A DNA stretch of 64,000 nucleotides from Phytophthora colocasiae (taxonomy: Eukaryota; Oomycota; Peronosporomycetes; Peronosporales; Peronosporaceae), in contig JAGKQI010000086.1 in the NCBI GenBank assembly GCA_018806915.1, forward strand, positions 682,001 through 746,000, written 5' to 3'. Shown here piece after piece: positions 50,965 to 63,498 of this stretch. The notes under the pieces are model-generated. The model ran no database searches. It was not told the DNA's origin and saw only the letters and a program-made list of their open reading frames with translations. The position numbers were made by a program, and so were the translations under genes. How positions within the stretch are numbered: the stretch's first letter is position 1; each line of letters starts with the position of its first letter.

Positions 50965-53721
50965 TTAGAATGAAGTTAGGCCAGGGCTGGATCGCAAGGT
51001 GAGGTACCGGATCGAGACCGATGACATGTAGATGCGCACTGATCGATCCCAGGATTGGTTGACAGCGCTCGGACGAGTCGAGACCGTGGGAGGAGTAGGC
51101 GGATTAAACTTGTTCTCGAGTCGTGGGATACACCGGGAAGGGTTGTCTGCTGGACGATCGCGGTAATGGTTTCGCCAAGGGTCTTCCTGGTCGCATTCCG
51201 CCACGCCGAAACCAGATCGGTGGGCTCCGCTCGGTTCAGGGTAGGTTGGCCCAAGTTAGCCATTCGAGAAGCAGATCCAGGATATCAGTGCACCCGGTCT
51301 CGGATCGTGGGAAAGTGTAGGAAATACGGATCGAGTAGAAGATCGATATCCGCCCACATCGCACGCATCATGGGCAGGAATCGCCCCAACAGATGCCACC
51401 GACGCTCCCCGGTACGGATGCGACGTTGGCGACGCTCGGCGTAATATCGGTGAAGATCTTGATCAGCTTCACACATCGCCTTCGTGATCTCGAGAAAATG
51501 GGTCGATTCCCAGTATGCCTACAGGTGATCTGACTCATAGGTAGCGTAGGCGTCTGCGATCAGCCACAGCGGAGTTCTGGCACGACGATGTAGATCGAGA
51601 TCGAAGGTGAGGGGGGCCGGTCGGTTGCGGAGCACCTCCCAGGGTCGGGTGGCAAGTAGGGCCTGCACGTTGGACCCAGTGATCAGATTGGCGAAATAAC
51701 CGATCCCGGCTCGGGGAGGTCGGTTAGCCAGGAAACTCGCTGGATAGAGGAATCCGGAAGGTAGCAGTAACCTCTTGGTCAATGTAGAAAGGATCATACC
51801 GATGATCGCCAGTGTTCCAACGAAGACCGGATCCCATGGGAAAACATTGCCCGCCGCAACTGCCGGACGTTCGCGTAACCAGGGATGAACGAACGGATCG
51901 CGAACAGAGGATGTCGCAGCTGGGGGCGTGGCGATCCGCCAGGAGAGCCGCCATCCGATCCCCCACCGGGAGGGCCCCCTCCGGCCGGATCACCCCTCGG
52001 AGATCCCTGAGGAGACGTGATCGGGGTCTGTGGAGAACCACTCCCCGGAGGTGTTGGCTGCGCCGTAGGCGCTGGGGAGTGGGCGTCCCTGGATCACCAG
52101 ATGACGGAGGGTGATTTTCATGCCGGCGGTGCCACGACCTTGATTGGAGTATCGCAGCCCGAAGAGCGTCGTCGGACCCAGCGTCAGGATCCTCTTCGTC
52201 ACCGTCATGCTCCGGATCGGCTTGCGTCTGGACCGAATCGCACTATTACTCTTAGGAGGCGCTTCTACGGTGACCTGGGAAGTAGCCTGGGCACGACCTT
52301 CCTCGCGCCTCCCTTCGGACTCGGTCGCGTGGATCTGGCCACCAGGTTGGTCTCCAGCGGGGATGCCAGGTGTAGCGGTATCATGATCGGCCGAGGAAGG
52401 TCCCGTCCGCGAGGCCTTATGTGGGGGCAATGGAGAAGGAGATGGAGGAGGACTGAGGGCACGTTTGACCCTCTCTAGCATGGAGCCGAGAAACCATCTC
52501 AGTCAGGACAATGGCAGTCGCCGATACGTTCACTCTCCGCCTGATCGTAACTCTCCTGCAATACATGAAGGCTCTCTTCTAGTTCCTGCACTTCGGCATG
52601 GGTGCCAGTCAGATCACTCTCTACAACAGACAGAATGTGAGTGATCGCGATCAGATAAAGGAGGATCTAGGCTATATCCGTACCTAGACGATTGGACCGC
52701 TGTCTCTCGGTGCTGAGATCCGTACGTGCCTTATTGCGATTTGCGATCGCTTGGTCCCGTTCCACGAGTAGGCGATCACGATCCGAAGTGACTCGATTCA
52801 GCTCGGAGTTGGCGCGGGCAAGTTGGCCAAGGATTCGCGTCCACCGCCAAGGCCAGCTATAACCGGATCTCTGCCGATCTTTCTAATCTCCAACTGGACT
52901 CCAACCCCGCGCCGTCGACCGAGGCCCCCACCCGACTGGCATTGGCGGAGCGAGATCGGGCTCTAGCGGACTTTGCCAGGGCAAACGCTTCTCTGACCAG
53001 CGTCGCCGCCGGCAGATTCCTGTTTCGCCTCGGCTAGACCGCAAGCATGGATCCGAGCCTCAGCCTACAGGTCTTGAACTTCATCAGTAGCTTGTTCCAC
53101 TTCTTCGGTTAGATGATCTCGGTCCTCTGTGACCCGATCTAGTTCTGCCTGGACGGAGTTGAGACGCCGATCGAATTCGTTGCGTTCCGATCGGAGCTGG
53201 TGAGCTTGCGAGCGCAATCCATCGAGATCGGAAGCCTCATCAGCTACGAGAGCTGCGATCTCACGCTCCAGGCGGGCGATCTCGCTCTGTTGATCCGCCC
53301 GAAGCACCATGACTTCACGACTCAGCTGATCGCGCTCATGTATTTGTGGTGAAGCGAACGAGAATTTTTCCCGGAGAGGCGATATCAGCCACGAACCCGA
53401 AGAGAGCCGGAACAAGCGACGGGGGGACCTGTGATCCCCAGATCTGAGTCGAATCAGACAAAAGAGACACCGTTTGGGTCCCACGTCGGGGAGACAGGCA
53501 ACAGAGACACCTGCGGAAGACAAAGGTATGATTAGGTCCCGCCGAGGGGAGCAGAGCAACAGGGACACCGGCTGAAGTTCAAAGTAGAGTTGATGTTTGT
53601 CGGTGATCCGAGTTCTACCGGGGAAGAATGAGGAGATCAAGGGTGTTCTCGCGCGATCGGCGATGACGGGGTCCACGGTAGGCACGATCAGCTCGCCCGG
53701 CGCCCCGAAGCCTTCTAGCAA
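50965..53721 (-). pseudogene. Decayed gag-like or ORF1-like coding block
   Basis: Several minus-strand frames follow one another. 53721-53065 includes a coiled coil rich in Glu, Arg and Leu (SEIARLEREIAALVADEASD, LNSVQAELDRVTEDRDHLTE). 52481-51990 has a Pro/Ser-rich start (MLERVKRALSPPPSPSPLPP). 51797-51519 (RLLLPSGFLYPASFLANRP) and 51476-51285 (RYYAERRQRRIRTGERRW) follow. The order and lack of a continuous frame suggest one degraded gene of a mobile element. No RT, integrase or protease motif is seen on this strand. Identity uncertain. Confidence 0.45.
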
Positions 53722-53915
53722 GCATGGTCCTGCTTCCCCGAGCCGGCGACAGAGGCGGGATCACGCAGTGATGCGTTCTCTCGTTTAAATACGAGATCGG
53801 CTCCAGATCAGGTTCAGCCCCGGGCGCGACGCGGACGCTTCCGGTGGCCTAGTCCTGTTACCGAACGACTACCAAGCGGGATCAGGCAGCGACCAGAGTC
53901 CCAGTGAAGGCGGCG

Positions 53916-54085
53916 ATCAAGTCCCGATTAAGTACGAGATCAAGCTTCGATTAAATTTGAGATCAAGCTTCGGCTAAGTGCGAGATCAAGCTTCCGGTTA
54001 AGTGCGAGATCCAAGCTTCAGATTCAAGAGTGCGAGATCAAGCTTCAGTTAAGTGCGAGATCAGAAAGCTTCGGTTAAGTACGGC
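53916..54085. repeat. Imperfect tandem repeat, unit about 23 bp
   Basis: About seven copies of taagtgcgagatcaagcttc with variable ends (cgatt, cggct, cggtt, cagtt), separated by small indels. The unit carries both GATC and the HindIII-type aagctt. Confidence 0.8.
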
Positions 54086-54339
54086 TCGGCCCACGATCAG
54101 GGTTAGAGGCAAGCTAGGGATCAGCTATTATAGCCAGTGTCATACCGATCGTAGGATGAAGTAAATCAAGGATGGGATTAGTAGGCATAGGAATAACCAT
54201 AAGCAGGGTCGAATTTGCCTGAACCCACTCCGTTGTCTTCGCCCGCCTGGAACCACGGGGAACTGTTATTACAAGCGTAAGGCAAGGATACGTGCAACCT
54301 ATTATAGTGGTTAAGTCTGGATAATACGTTGGCCAGCTT

Positions 54340-57270
54340 TTGCCCTATCTAGTGAACTATCGCTTTATGGTGCATACATCGGATCGGAAGGGAGTTGGAT
54401 TATTTAGCCTGACGATCCCGTCCGAATCTCACCCCCTCAAGAACCCCGCTAAAGGAAGCGGCAAACAGCAGAAAGGAAGGGACCGAATCCCGAACATTGG
54501 ACTATTGGAAGAACCTGGATCAAGCACCAGGCACCCGGATCGGGAGGCTCGAGAACTACTTACGACCGGGGATCAAGTACCCCGAGGTGGAGTGAAGAAC
54601 TTCCACGCTACCTCGACCTCTGCGTCACCCAAGACCTTCTTCTCGTCTTTGAACATCTTCAGAAATTCCTGGAAGAGCGTAACCCGCCTGCAAAGCAGGT
54701 ACACAAGGTGAACACTACACGCAACAAGATCACGGATCATCAGGACCCCCTCCGTTGAGGTAATTAATACCAGGCGCAAGTGGCGATCGCGATCGGCCTC
54801 AGCCCGAATTTTGCAGCGAGATCCGCTCCACCACAATGGTGCGCGTGCCCGGATTCCGAACCGAGGATATCACCGTGAGTCCCAAGAAAGATGTCAAGAA
54901 TTAAGAAGAACAAGGGGAAGAAGTACCTACAGAAAGTTGGATTAAGCAGAGGCACGCGCAATGAAAATGGAAAGATCCACAGATCCCAGCAGAGTTCTTG
55001 GGAGGATCTCTACTGACAGGCTGAGGCAGACCTGGATCACGTCCAGATCTTGAAGAAAACACTCGAATTCCTCCTAAGGAAGCGCTTCGAGGAGAAGCCA
55101 TTGCGGATCTCGATGAGAATCAAGAGATCCACACACAACTGATAAGGAATCAGCAAAGCTGAAACCTAATCTGCTCACCAAGTCCACTATTTGCTCAAGA
55201 TCGACCAAGAAAAAGAAGATCAAGAGCACCCGGACGAAATTGAAAGCTCCAGACTCAGAGCCAGAAGATATGATCAGCCCAGGATCGACGATCACCAAGG
55301 ACGCGATCGAGCAGGCCTACTACAGGAAGATGCTAAGCGAGACCTTGCTTAACGATCCCGTTCTTACGATCATACAAGTCCGCCAGATCGGTAACCTCAC
55401 CGGCCCGGTGTCGAAGCCCCGGACTAGCTCGGACCGCCTGAACGCGGTGAAGATTCTACTTGATCTGCTCCAAGAGGCTGGTTTAGTGGCTGGAGAATTC
55501 GACCCAAACTCTCTATTTGACCTGGAACTGGAAGCGATTCAATCTGCGACCCATGATCTCATTCAACTCTCTCTCAAAGTCTTGGTCGGCGAACGCCCAC
55601 TGACGCCCGACCCAGGCTATCAGACTGGAGTCGTCATGCTACCTGGCGTCCAGCGACCTCGCCAGAACCAGACTCAGATAGCCTGAGAAGGCTGCAGCGC
55701 GCATGTCGTTCAGGCCTCCGGCGCTAAGTTCAACTGAAATCGCGTATGAAGAAACAGGATACGCGATCGGTGGCTGCAGAAGCTGGAGGTCAAGATGCCC
55801 GATCAGCAAGAAAATCGCCGGATCCGGACAAGACCAGACCGCGCCGACGACTAATTCCACTGGATCGAGCAACAAGTTGGACGACTACTTTCAGAGAATG
55901 GCGATGGATCGTTTCTCCAAAGAACGGAATCTCGCGACACCCCGATCGCCGATCAAAGGGGAGTTGGATGTTGAAATGGAGTCCGTTACGGCCTCGGATC
56001 CGGATGCATGGGAATACGATCCGAACGATCTGGGCATACCGGAGTTCCGGTGGACAGATGCTGCCGAGCCAAGTTAAGCGATCCGCATCCGCGGCGATCG
56101 GTCAGGAGAGATCGTCGATGATCCAGCGGGTCCGGATCTCAGCGATCTCCGGATCTGAAAGATTTTGCGGGTAAAGATCTGGACGAAGATCGCGCTCGGG
56201 CCTGGATCGGTAAAAGGTCAAGTCAGGGTTCCAGCGCGATCAGGCTACGGAAGAAGAGAAATGCCTCACGTTTGCAGATCTGATGGTGGGACCGGCAAAG
56301 AGACTGGTACAGGCAGCTCAGTCGAACGACGAAAACCAGAGTGGGCGGATCTGTTGGACAGTTTCCAGTTACCGTCAATATTGTGGGTTGGGTGGCGTCG
56401 GTCGCGTGGCAATACTATCACGCTCGGCAAGCGATCGGAAGAGACTCCTCTCGATTATCTCTACCGGCTCAACGTGGCGGCTTTACGTGCTAGACTGAAG
56501 ATCAAGGATGGGAGCCCTAAGGCCCGCGCCGGAACATGTAGACCACTACATCTGAGACATTGGGGGATCCGGGAGTTAGCTGATTCCGGCTGGAGCCCTA
56601 CTCCGACTGAGTGACGTCGATGAACTCGAGGAGGTACTTCGTGCCCGAGCGCGGCGAAAAGCAGAACAGCGTAAATCTGCGCGTTCGGATCGAAGTACAG
56701 ACAAAGGCACCGGCCAGCGCCCCGGCAGCACCCACCCGAGCGGTGGTACGGGCGATCCAAAACCCAAGATCCGAGCTCGGAATCAGAAGAAATATCCGGA
56801 TCGGACGGATCCGATTCTGAAGGCGATCTCCGGAGTGATATATCTTGCCGCGTCGGAAGACAAGCAGATCGCAGTACTGGGGGCGTTTCCCCACCAACCG
56901 GATCAGTCGCGATCGCATGGTGAACGCGCAAGATCGAGGCCGGATCACGGATCGCAGGGAAGTCACTTCAGATCACTGATCGAGGTCGCTGTTGTTCACA
57001 CTGTGGATCAGCGAGAAGCATACGGATCTAGACTGCTGGAGACGTCTAACCTGTGATAAGTGCGGGAAGAGGGTCACCCAACGGATCGCTGTCTGGTATA
57101 CCTGCCGTGGTTGTGGGGAGATCCACGTCAGAAGCTGGGGAATGCCCCATGGGAAGAATTTTACAACCAGATCCGGCAAGTGGTACGATCCGACCTCGAC
57201 ACGCTGGGTTGTTCCCTCGGAGAAGGTGGAAAAGATGTTAAACTAGGACGCTCGCCGGTTTGAAACCAGG
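54340..57270 (+). pseudogene. Gypsy gag with CCHC knuckles, several frameshifts
   Basis: Open pieces at 54340-54711, 55240-55686, 55703-56077 and 56165-56614, then 56620-57246. Acidic gag-like segments (KLDDYFQRMAMDRFSKERNL, ELDVEMESVTASDPDAWEYD) lead to a capsid-like stretch (RARLKIKDGSPKA). At 57030-57150 a double zinc knuckle is visible, spread over two or three frames: TCDKCGK, CLVYLPW or CRGCGEIH, and CPM. This arrangement, followed by EKVEKMLN, is typical of gag in Phytophthora Gypsy elements, from memory of that family. Stops occur every few hundred bases. Confidence 0.65.
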
Positions 57271-57559
57271 TACGAGCCGAGCGTTCTGAGTACTGCATCC
57301 TATGCATATGTGAACCAGAAATCGAGAGAGATCAAGATGAGGGAGAATTCAGGATCTGCGCGGTAATAGCCATGCAGTTACATTCGCATATTCGCTAAGA
57401 TCGCGAAGGTCTTCCCGTGTCGATGAGTTCTCTAGCGATCTGGTGCGGAAGTGGCTTTGGACCTCAAGGAAGGAGGAATCCAGGGGTACTGGAAGTACCA
57501 CGCACCCAGGAAAATGGTTCCGCCAAGCCAGAAGATCTCAGAATGCAAGATCAATCATG

Positions 57560-57800
57560 AGAGAGCGATCTTTGCTCCTGGACACTGGCGCCGAGTGTAT
57601 CCATCTTGAATACCGCCTTTGCTCGTAAGGTTGGGTGCCACTTCGACACCAGTCAGAGACAGGAGGTGTGTTGGGATCGGGGATAATGTATACACCACCG
57701 AGAAGGGAGAACGAGGATCAAGATCACGCTTGCAGGATACTTGGTATACTTTTCGCTCACTGATATTTGGAGCCCTGACGTTGGCCTACGAGGTGGGCGC
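57560..57800 (+). pseudogene. Retropepsin fragment
   Basis: SLLLDTGAE at about 57570-57600 is a D-T-G-A protease active site. KVGCHFDTSQRQE and VGIGDN follow in other frames. It directly continues the gag block upstream. No RT follows before the next purine tract at 59286. Confidence 0.65.
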
Positions 57801-57879
57801 AAACTGGACACAGAAGGTCCCGGAGGCGGAGGATGCCCTCCAGGTGATCTTCGTGCACGGAGTTTGTTGTACTCCTGGG

Positions 57880-59285
57880 TTGACTTGACTGTCAACCGGA
57901 CCCATTGCCAGAAGAGTCCTCAGCGTCGATCCACCGACGCAGTGTTCTCTGGGAGAACCTATGCAGGTAACCCATGTAGGCTTGAGACCACCCATAGTCT
58001 CAGGCTTCTTTTGAAGCGAGGTGAATTCCTTGAGAGGAATTCGGTGCTGTGCTAGAAGCATGCACTGCTGGCAACAGAGAGATTGCGCTTTGAAAGAGAG
58101 GTTCTTTCTGAACCAAGGCCCGCTCATAAGAAGAGCGCCTTTGGAGGTATGGCTCCATGAGAGTGACGTGGGTCACTGGGAGCTTGCTCGAGATACGCAG
58201 CAGCTCCCGAGGCGCTGATCGAGGCGGGTAGTATCCCCGCTGATGGGCAGAAGTCCTCATCGTGTTGATGAGACTCACGTGCGACCGTTGGTGCGGTGCG
58301 CATTGGCTGTTGAGCAGCCTGAAAGAGCTCTTGCTGCTCATCCGAGATCGTTAGTGATCCTCATGGGGTTTTCGCGGATCTGAGCCCTCCTCCTCATCGG
58401 CGTCGTCATCGTCATGATCAGGCGTCGTCAGGGCAAAGAAGATCTTTCGAGCTCCCTTCTCCTTGGTCAATGTCTTTGACAAGGAGACCGTGAAGCTTTA
58501 TGACGCTTCTTGGAGTTGGTCGCTTCGGCACCTTATCCTCTGCCAGAATGGCCCTGGCGCGTTCGCGCCCTTCAGCAGAAAGTGTCCAGGATGAGTGCGA
58601 GGTGATGAGGGTGGAGCGTGGTGTCGCCACCACGGCCGCCCTGAAAGAATGTTGTCGGGAGACTTGACGCGGTGTCCTTGTCTCGCAATGGTGCTCCTCC
58701 GTGGTTCTAAAGTACCAGCCGCAGGCTTGCCCTCGGCACGTCATCGTTGTCGCTCTCGTCGCCCGAGTAGCTGACAAGAGTCGCTTCCTGTTCGGAAGGA
58801 CTCCAGGAACCGGGACTATGGTCCCTATACCTCGAACCACCGAGGGATTCGGTCGTGAGTATCAGGCCGGTAAGGGACGGAGACCTACTGCACGCGCCTT
58901 TGGCTAGGAGCTAGCCGTCGCAGCAGTGCTGCTGGGCGAGCTTAAGAGGCCCTGGAGGCCACATCCGGTGGCCTCATGAAGTGCCGGAAGCCTCTAAGCC
59001 GCGAGGTCATTGGCTGGCTTGGAAGCTGGCTTCTGCGGCCTTCTTCCGTGAAGACGCTTTGCGCGTCTGGGCTTTGCACCCCTAATTGCTAAGACTATAG
59101 CGTTGCTGGGCTTCCAAGAGAAGCTTCCTCTGGTACTGCGCCAGTAGCAGTGCGCCCTGTGCTCAGAGAGCATGAAGCCGCAGCGACCAGAGGCTGGCGG
59201 CAGGTCGATAACGGATTTCGACATTGAAGAGAGAAATGTGAAAGGGATTTTCTCTCTCTCCTGATTGGACGAGAGTCGAATCCTA
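57880..59285. other. Unassigned stretch between protease and LTR
   Basis: 1.4 kb with short frames on both strands (58418-58840 minus is the longest) and a purine run ending at 59298. No RT, RNase H or integrase motif found, so if this is one element its pol gene is lost. Confidence 0.4.
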
Positions 59286-59298
59286 AAGTGGGGAAGGA

Positions 59299-60293
59299 TG
59301 TAATGGGGTTACATTGTTGAAGAGTGACTTTAGTCACTCTTCTGAAGTGGATACATTTGTGTGTCTACACATCATGGTGACACGTGGGCATGGGTGGCTC
59401 CTGCAGCCACCTATCACCTTCAATATATAGTTACACTATAGATATCTTTAGTTTGTATTGCAAGGCCAAGCTAACTGGGCAGTATCTATAATATAAATCT
59501 ACCTAATCTTTAGTTAAGTCTCCCCAAGTCTAAATTTTGGGAGGACCGGAAGTGAACTGCCGTTCACTGAGAGTTTGTATACTCCAAGCCTTCCTCTGTG
59601 TGAAGTGCTGTGTGACCTCTGTCGCAGTCCAGCAGGATGTCGCTGCCTTCTGGCACTGCCGTCCACTCCATCAACCAGAAAGTGTATAGCTTCCCACAGC
59701 CCTCCTGTGCGTCGGCACTCGACGTCATCACGGAAAACCTCAGACGCAGACGAACGCCTCGACTGATCAGGAGGCAGGTCTGTAATGGGTCTACCTAGAC
59801 CTATTAGATGGCGTAACCACGTGGCCACTTACGTGTATGAAAGGAAGGTAAGTGCAATTAGGAATAGAGCTTAATTTAAGTATACTTATTTAAATAAGTG
59901 ATAATTAATCAAATATAACTAAATCCTGCAAACTGCAAAAATACCGTAAAATGAGAATCTGACCCATTATTGAATTGGGCCTAAATAGCCAACCATGGAC
60001 CTCCTAAAACTGTTTTGTTATCTATTTTTACAAGGGTCTGGCCAACGTGTGGGTTGGCAGAAACTCCTGCTTTCAAGTGATTGGTAGAAATCCGTTACTT
60101 TTACCAGCCAATAATATGCATTACAAATGCACACGAACCACCCAATAATGTGGTTCGCTCCATATGTAGCCTCCATTGGTGTGTACAGCACAACCAAGGT
60201 CTGAGGCTCCATTTCAACCTCTAACAGTTATCCCTAATCTGTTAGAGTTACAAGTGGTACAAACCACTTGTACGTGTGTAACCCTAAGTTACA
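59299..60293 (+). repeat. LTR-like region, family A
   Basis: Preceded by the purine tract aagtggggaagga (59286-59298). Begins TGTAATGGGGTTAC and ends TAAGTTACA. The right half (59815-60285) matches 45010-45455; the left 500 bp has no counterpart there. It could be one long LTR or a shorter LTR interrupted by another insertion. Confidence 0.5.
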
Positions 60294-60696
60294 CCATCCC
60301 CTGAGTTAAGATTCGACGTATCGATCTCGACACGGTCAATTGGGAACAGGAACTTGACAAGACCGTCAAGTTCCCAAGAGAAAATCCGAGTTCATTTCGC
60401 AAATGGGTCTCGCCAACGCCCACGTCTCCGTCCGCTTCTGCGGACGTCGCAAGCTCTCCTGCTGCTGCAGCAGGAAATCCTACAATCCCCAGCAGTGCCT
60501 CGCTGAAGCACTGCCCTTGCTTCCAGCGGTCCGGACGGCGAGAAGCTCTCTTGTCACCGACTACCATGCTCTCACATTAAGGAGGAAGCTTAAGCGAAGA
60601 AAGACCTCTTCAAGTCGCTGGCAGGGATCAAAACACCGCCGTGCGGGGCTGCGTAGGTGTGCACGGCACAGAGGAAGTTTAGTTGACCTCATGCAG
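60294..60696. other. Spacer between two LTR-like regions
   Basis: About 400 bp. The 60403-60756 ORF has no domain. It may be LTR remainder. Confidence 0.35.
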
Positions 60697-61065
60697 AGTC
60701 ACTGCTTGCAAGGCACTAGCCTTCGGTTCTATACAAGAAACCAAGTAGTCCACTAAATACGGACTCTATACAATCAGTGTCCCTATAACATGAGGAACTC
60801 AATACTAATTATGTAAAATGCAAACTGATTTTTATTGATTTTATTGCCCTAATATTAAATGTAACGGAGTTTAGTATCTAACATACTAAACTCCTAGTCT
60901 AAATACAGCAATGTGTGGCTCTGAGCCAACTGCCAACAGATGGCTACATATGTGACGTGTGGGAAACACGATGCTGTCATACACAGACTCTGTGACGTGT
61001 GATAGTCGGTGTGTACGCACACCAACTGTAGCCAAGGCGCGCAGCAATCGTGTAACCCCGTTACA
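60697..61065 (-). repeat. 3' LTR (family B) of the minus-strand Gypsy
   Basis: Read on the minus strand it starts TGTAACGGGGTTACACG directly after the purine tract ggtgggggaggg (61066-61077) and continues through agtagtccactaaatacgg. The outer limit is approximate. Its position, just after the 3' end of a minus-strand Gypsy pol, makes it that element's 3' LTR. Confidence 0.7.
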
Positions 61066-62559
61066 CCCTCCCCCACCAAAAACCGTGGATACGCAGGTAT
61101 CTAATAACTGGCAGACATAAGACCGCTTTGCCTTTTGCCGTCAAGCGCCTGTCACCGGCAATCTTCTCCGATAAAGTAACTCTCTCGACGAGAGTGCGCG
61201 TGCGCGCATGAAGCTCAACGAGCACATTCTTCCCATTCGCCCCAGCGAGCCTACCGCTCCTCGGGTGTCCCGTGTTCTGGCCTTACAGCCTCAGCGCCTT
61301 CGCGCAGCTTTCCCGCCTGAGCCCTCTGGCTCCTCCTCACGCTCTCCGTCTCGGAGTACTTCGCGGCGTCTCGCCTTCGCTACGGAGCAGGAGATATGTT
61401 CAGAGTGCAGCCCGACTACGAAGAGTGGTAGTGGTGGCTCGCCGTTCGAGTACACGACAGCGTCGCCGAGCGCGCCGACCCGCGTCGCTCTCCTGCCGAG
61501 GACGGCGAGATCGTGAAGTGGACTATGAGGAGTCCGTACCGGGGCGATGCCCCTGCGTCTCCTGCTCCCTGCGGAGCCCTTCGGATCGACTCGATCTGAG
61601 CAGCCGCTCTCCACGCGATCCGCGCGTCGGTATTCCATTCCACGGCAATTGCGACAGCCCAATCCGTTCCCCTGAGGGACTCACTCGCTGAGGCCCTGGT
61701 GCTCCAAACGCGCGATTGCGACGACGCGCCACCACTTCCTGCTCCGGGCGATGAGCCCGAACTCGCCCGGAGGCGGCGTAGAGGTGACGATCTCCAACCC
61801 GCTCGATGAGGCGCAGGAGGCCTCCATGAGCAGTCCTCCAGGACGCGTCGACCGGTTCCTCGGACTATCGTAGGGACTTCGTCGCGGGCGCGACTTCACG
61901 GCTTCGAGCTCTCGTGACCCTGCCGAGCAGGTGGTGAAACAGTTGATGGCCCAGCCAAACTCTGCATGGTTACACCATAGGCGGACCTCCTCGTATTTGG
62001 TGGCTGAGGACTCAGCAGCGGCAGGGGCTCCAATGAGCGTTTCACTTGACCTCCGCAGGTGTGCACACTTCGCCGAGTATCGAAGCAACGCTTAAATAAG
62101 CAACGACGACGGGAGTCTGTGCCCCAGATGAGTGACTTATCCACTCCTGCTCCAAACCGGAGAGACCACCCGGGACTACATGGTCCATGTGGGCTACCTG
62201 GGCCGAGGCTTCACGGGGAAGCTCAGCGTCGTTCTGACCGGCTCGCCACTTGGAGTAGCTGCGCCGAGGTGGACGTCCGCCTCGGTCGCGAGGTCTACTC
62301 TTCCAGTACGCCGAAGATACGCGTGCGGCCACTGGCCGCTTTCCTCGCCACACAACGGCAGTGGCTCCCGCCTCTCAGACCACCCTCACCTGCTTCGCAG
62401 GAACGCTCTTCCAGTCTCCGAGGGAGACTCGCTGGTTGTGCCAGCCACGGGACCAGAGCCTGAGCTCGGCTGCTAGTCCGTCAGCTTCTCACACTAGTGG
62501 TGAGAAGCGGGTGTCGACCGAGTGGTCGACCTCGAGCCCTTCAGGGCACCTCCGATCTT

Positions 62560-62715
62560 CGCGATCAAAAGCGTCCACGACACGTCAGGGCAGTCCTGCC
62601 TCAGGGGCCCTTCAAACTCCCACGAGTTTTGGGGAATGAGAAGATACCCACGCCACTTCACCCAGATACTGGTTTCGTGACTACGATGGCGACGCCGCGC
62701 CACTGCGCGCTCCAC
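62560..62715 (-). pseudogene. Chromodomain of the minus-strand Gypsy
   Basis: WVKWRGYLLIPQNSWEFE followed by PLRQDCPDV is a chromodomain core and tail. It lies in a 73-codon frame, separated by stops from the integrase part upstream. Confidence 0.75.
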
Positions 62716-62966
62716 GTGGTAGTGGGTCGGAGTCCCTGCTCATCGATCAACGGCGCAGGAGGCCGATTCGCTGCGGAACGCAATACTCGATGAGTGTGAC
62801 GAGGCGCCATCTGTCATGCATCGCGCCTGGTACCAACTCGATCACTCGGATCGGTACTCTCCAGAGTCAGACTCAGTCCCTTCAAGGGAACGTGGTGAGA
62901 GCGTTTGGCATTCACATGCCCGTCTCGCTCACGACATGGAGGGAGACTCGAGCCGAGTGGCTTGGC

Positions 62967-63498
62967 TCAGAAGCTGGCCTCAGTCCCTGACCGCTCGCCT
63001 GCATCAGCAGGAGCTTCAGCTCGCTGAGCTGCGGGGTCAGGTGACGTTGCTGCTGCAGATGGCGCAGCCTGGGCGCGTGCCGTCGGCGCCAGCGCCTCCG
63101 CGTTCACCCCCGCGGGGTCCCGATATGGCTTAAGCAAGCCGACGTAGAACACGGGGTGTGTTCGCATCCGCTTTGGCAAGTCAAGCGTGTATGCCAGGCC
63201 CCTCTTGGCCACGACCGTAAACGGTCCGATGAAGCGCGGACGCAATTTCGTCTTAAAGACACTCGACACTGCATGTAGGTAGGTTCTTAGCGTTTAATAA
63301 AACTTGGTCACCGACCTTAAATTCCCACATATTGCCTCTGCCTTTTGCATCAGCTTGTTCCTTCTGAACGTCTTGGCTTTCGGCCATCGCGTCACGCACA
63401 CAGCGTAATACGCTCAATCTCACCGAGAGGAAGTCATCGACTTGTTTACGCACAGCAGAAGGGCTGATATCAGCAAGCTCGGAGTCGAGCGACGGCAC
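62967..63498 (-). pseudogene. Integrase C-terminal region, two frames
   Basis: 63498-63253 contains DFLSVRLSVLRCVRDAMAES and WEFKVGDQVLLNAKNLPT. A frame change near 63255 leads to KTKLRPRFIGPFTVVAKRGL and HPVFYVGLLKPYRDP. These are the GPF/Y module of Gypsy integrases. It continues the integrase core to the right. Confidence 0.8.

Noticed and set aside
52017..52478. A 153-codon plus-strand ORF
   Set aside because: It is antisense to the minus-strand Pro-rich frame 51990-52481 and shows no motif.
45010..60285. The two family A repeats as the LTR pair of one 15 kb element
   Set aside because: The copies differ in length and end sequence, the left one sits inside a recombinase remnant, and the DNA between holds pieces in both orientations. 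They are better treated as separate insertions.
62816..63133. A plus-strand coiled-coil ORF (LHQQELQLAELRGQVTLLL)
   Set aside because: It overlaps the minus-strand integrase tail and the linker to the chromodomain, which have clear family motifs, so it is probably a shadow frame.
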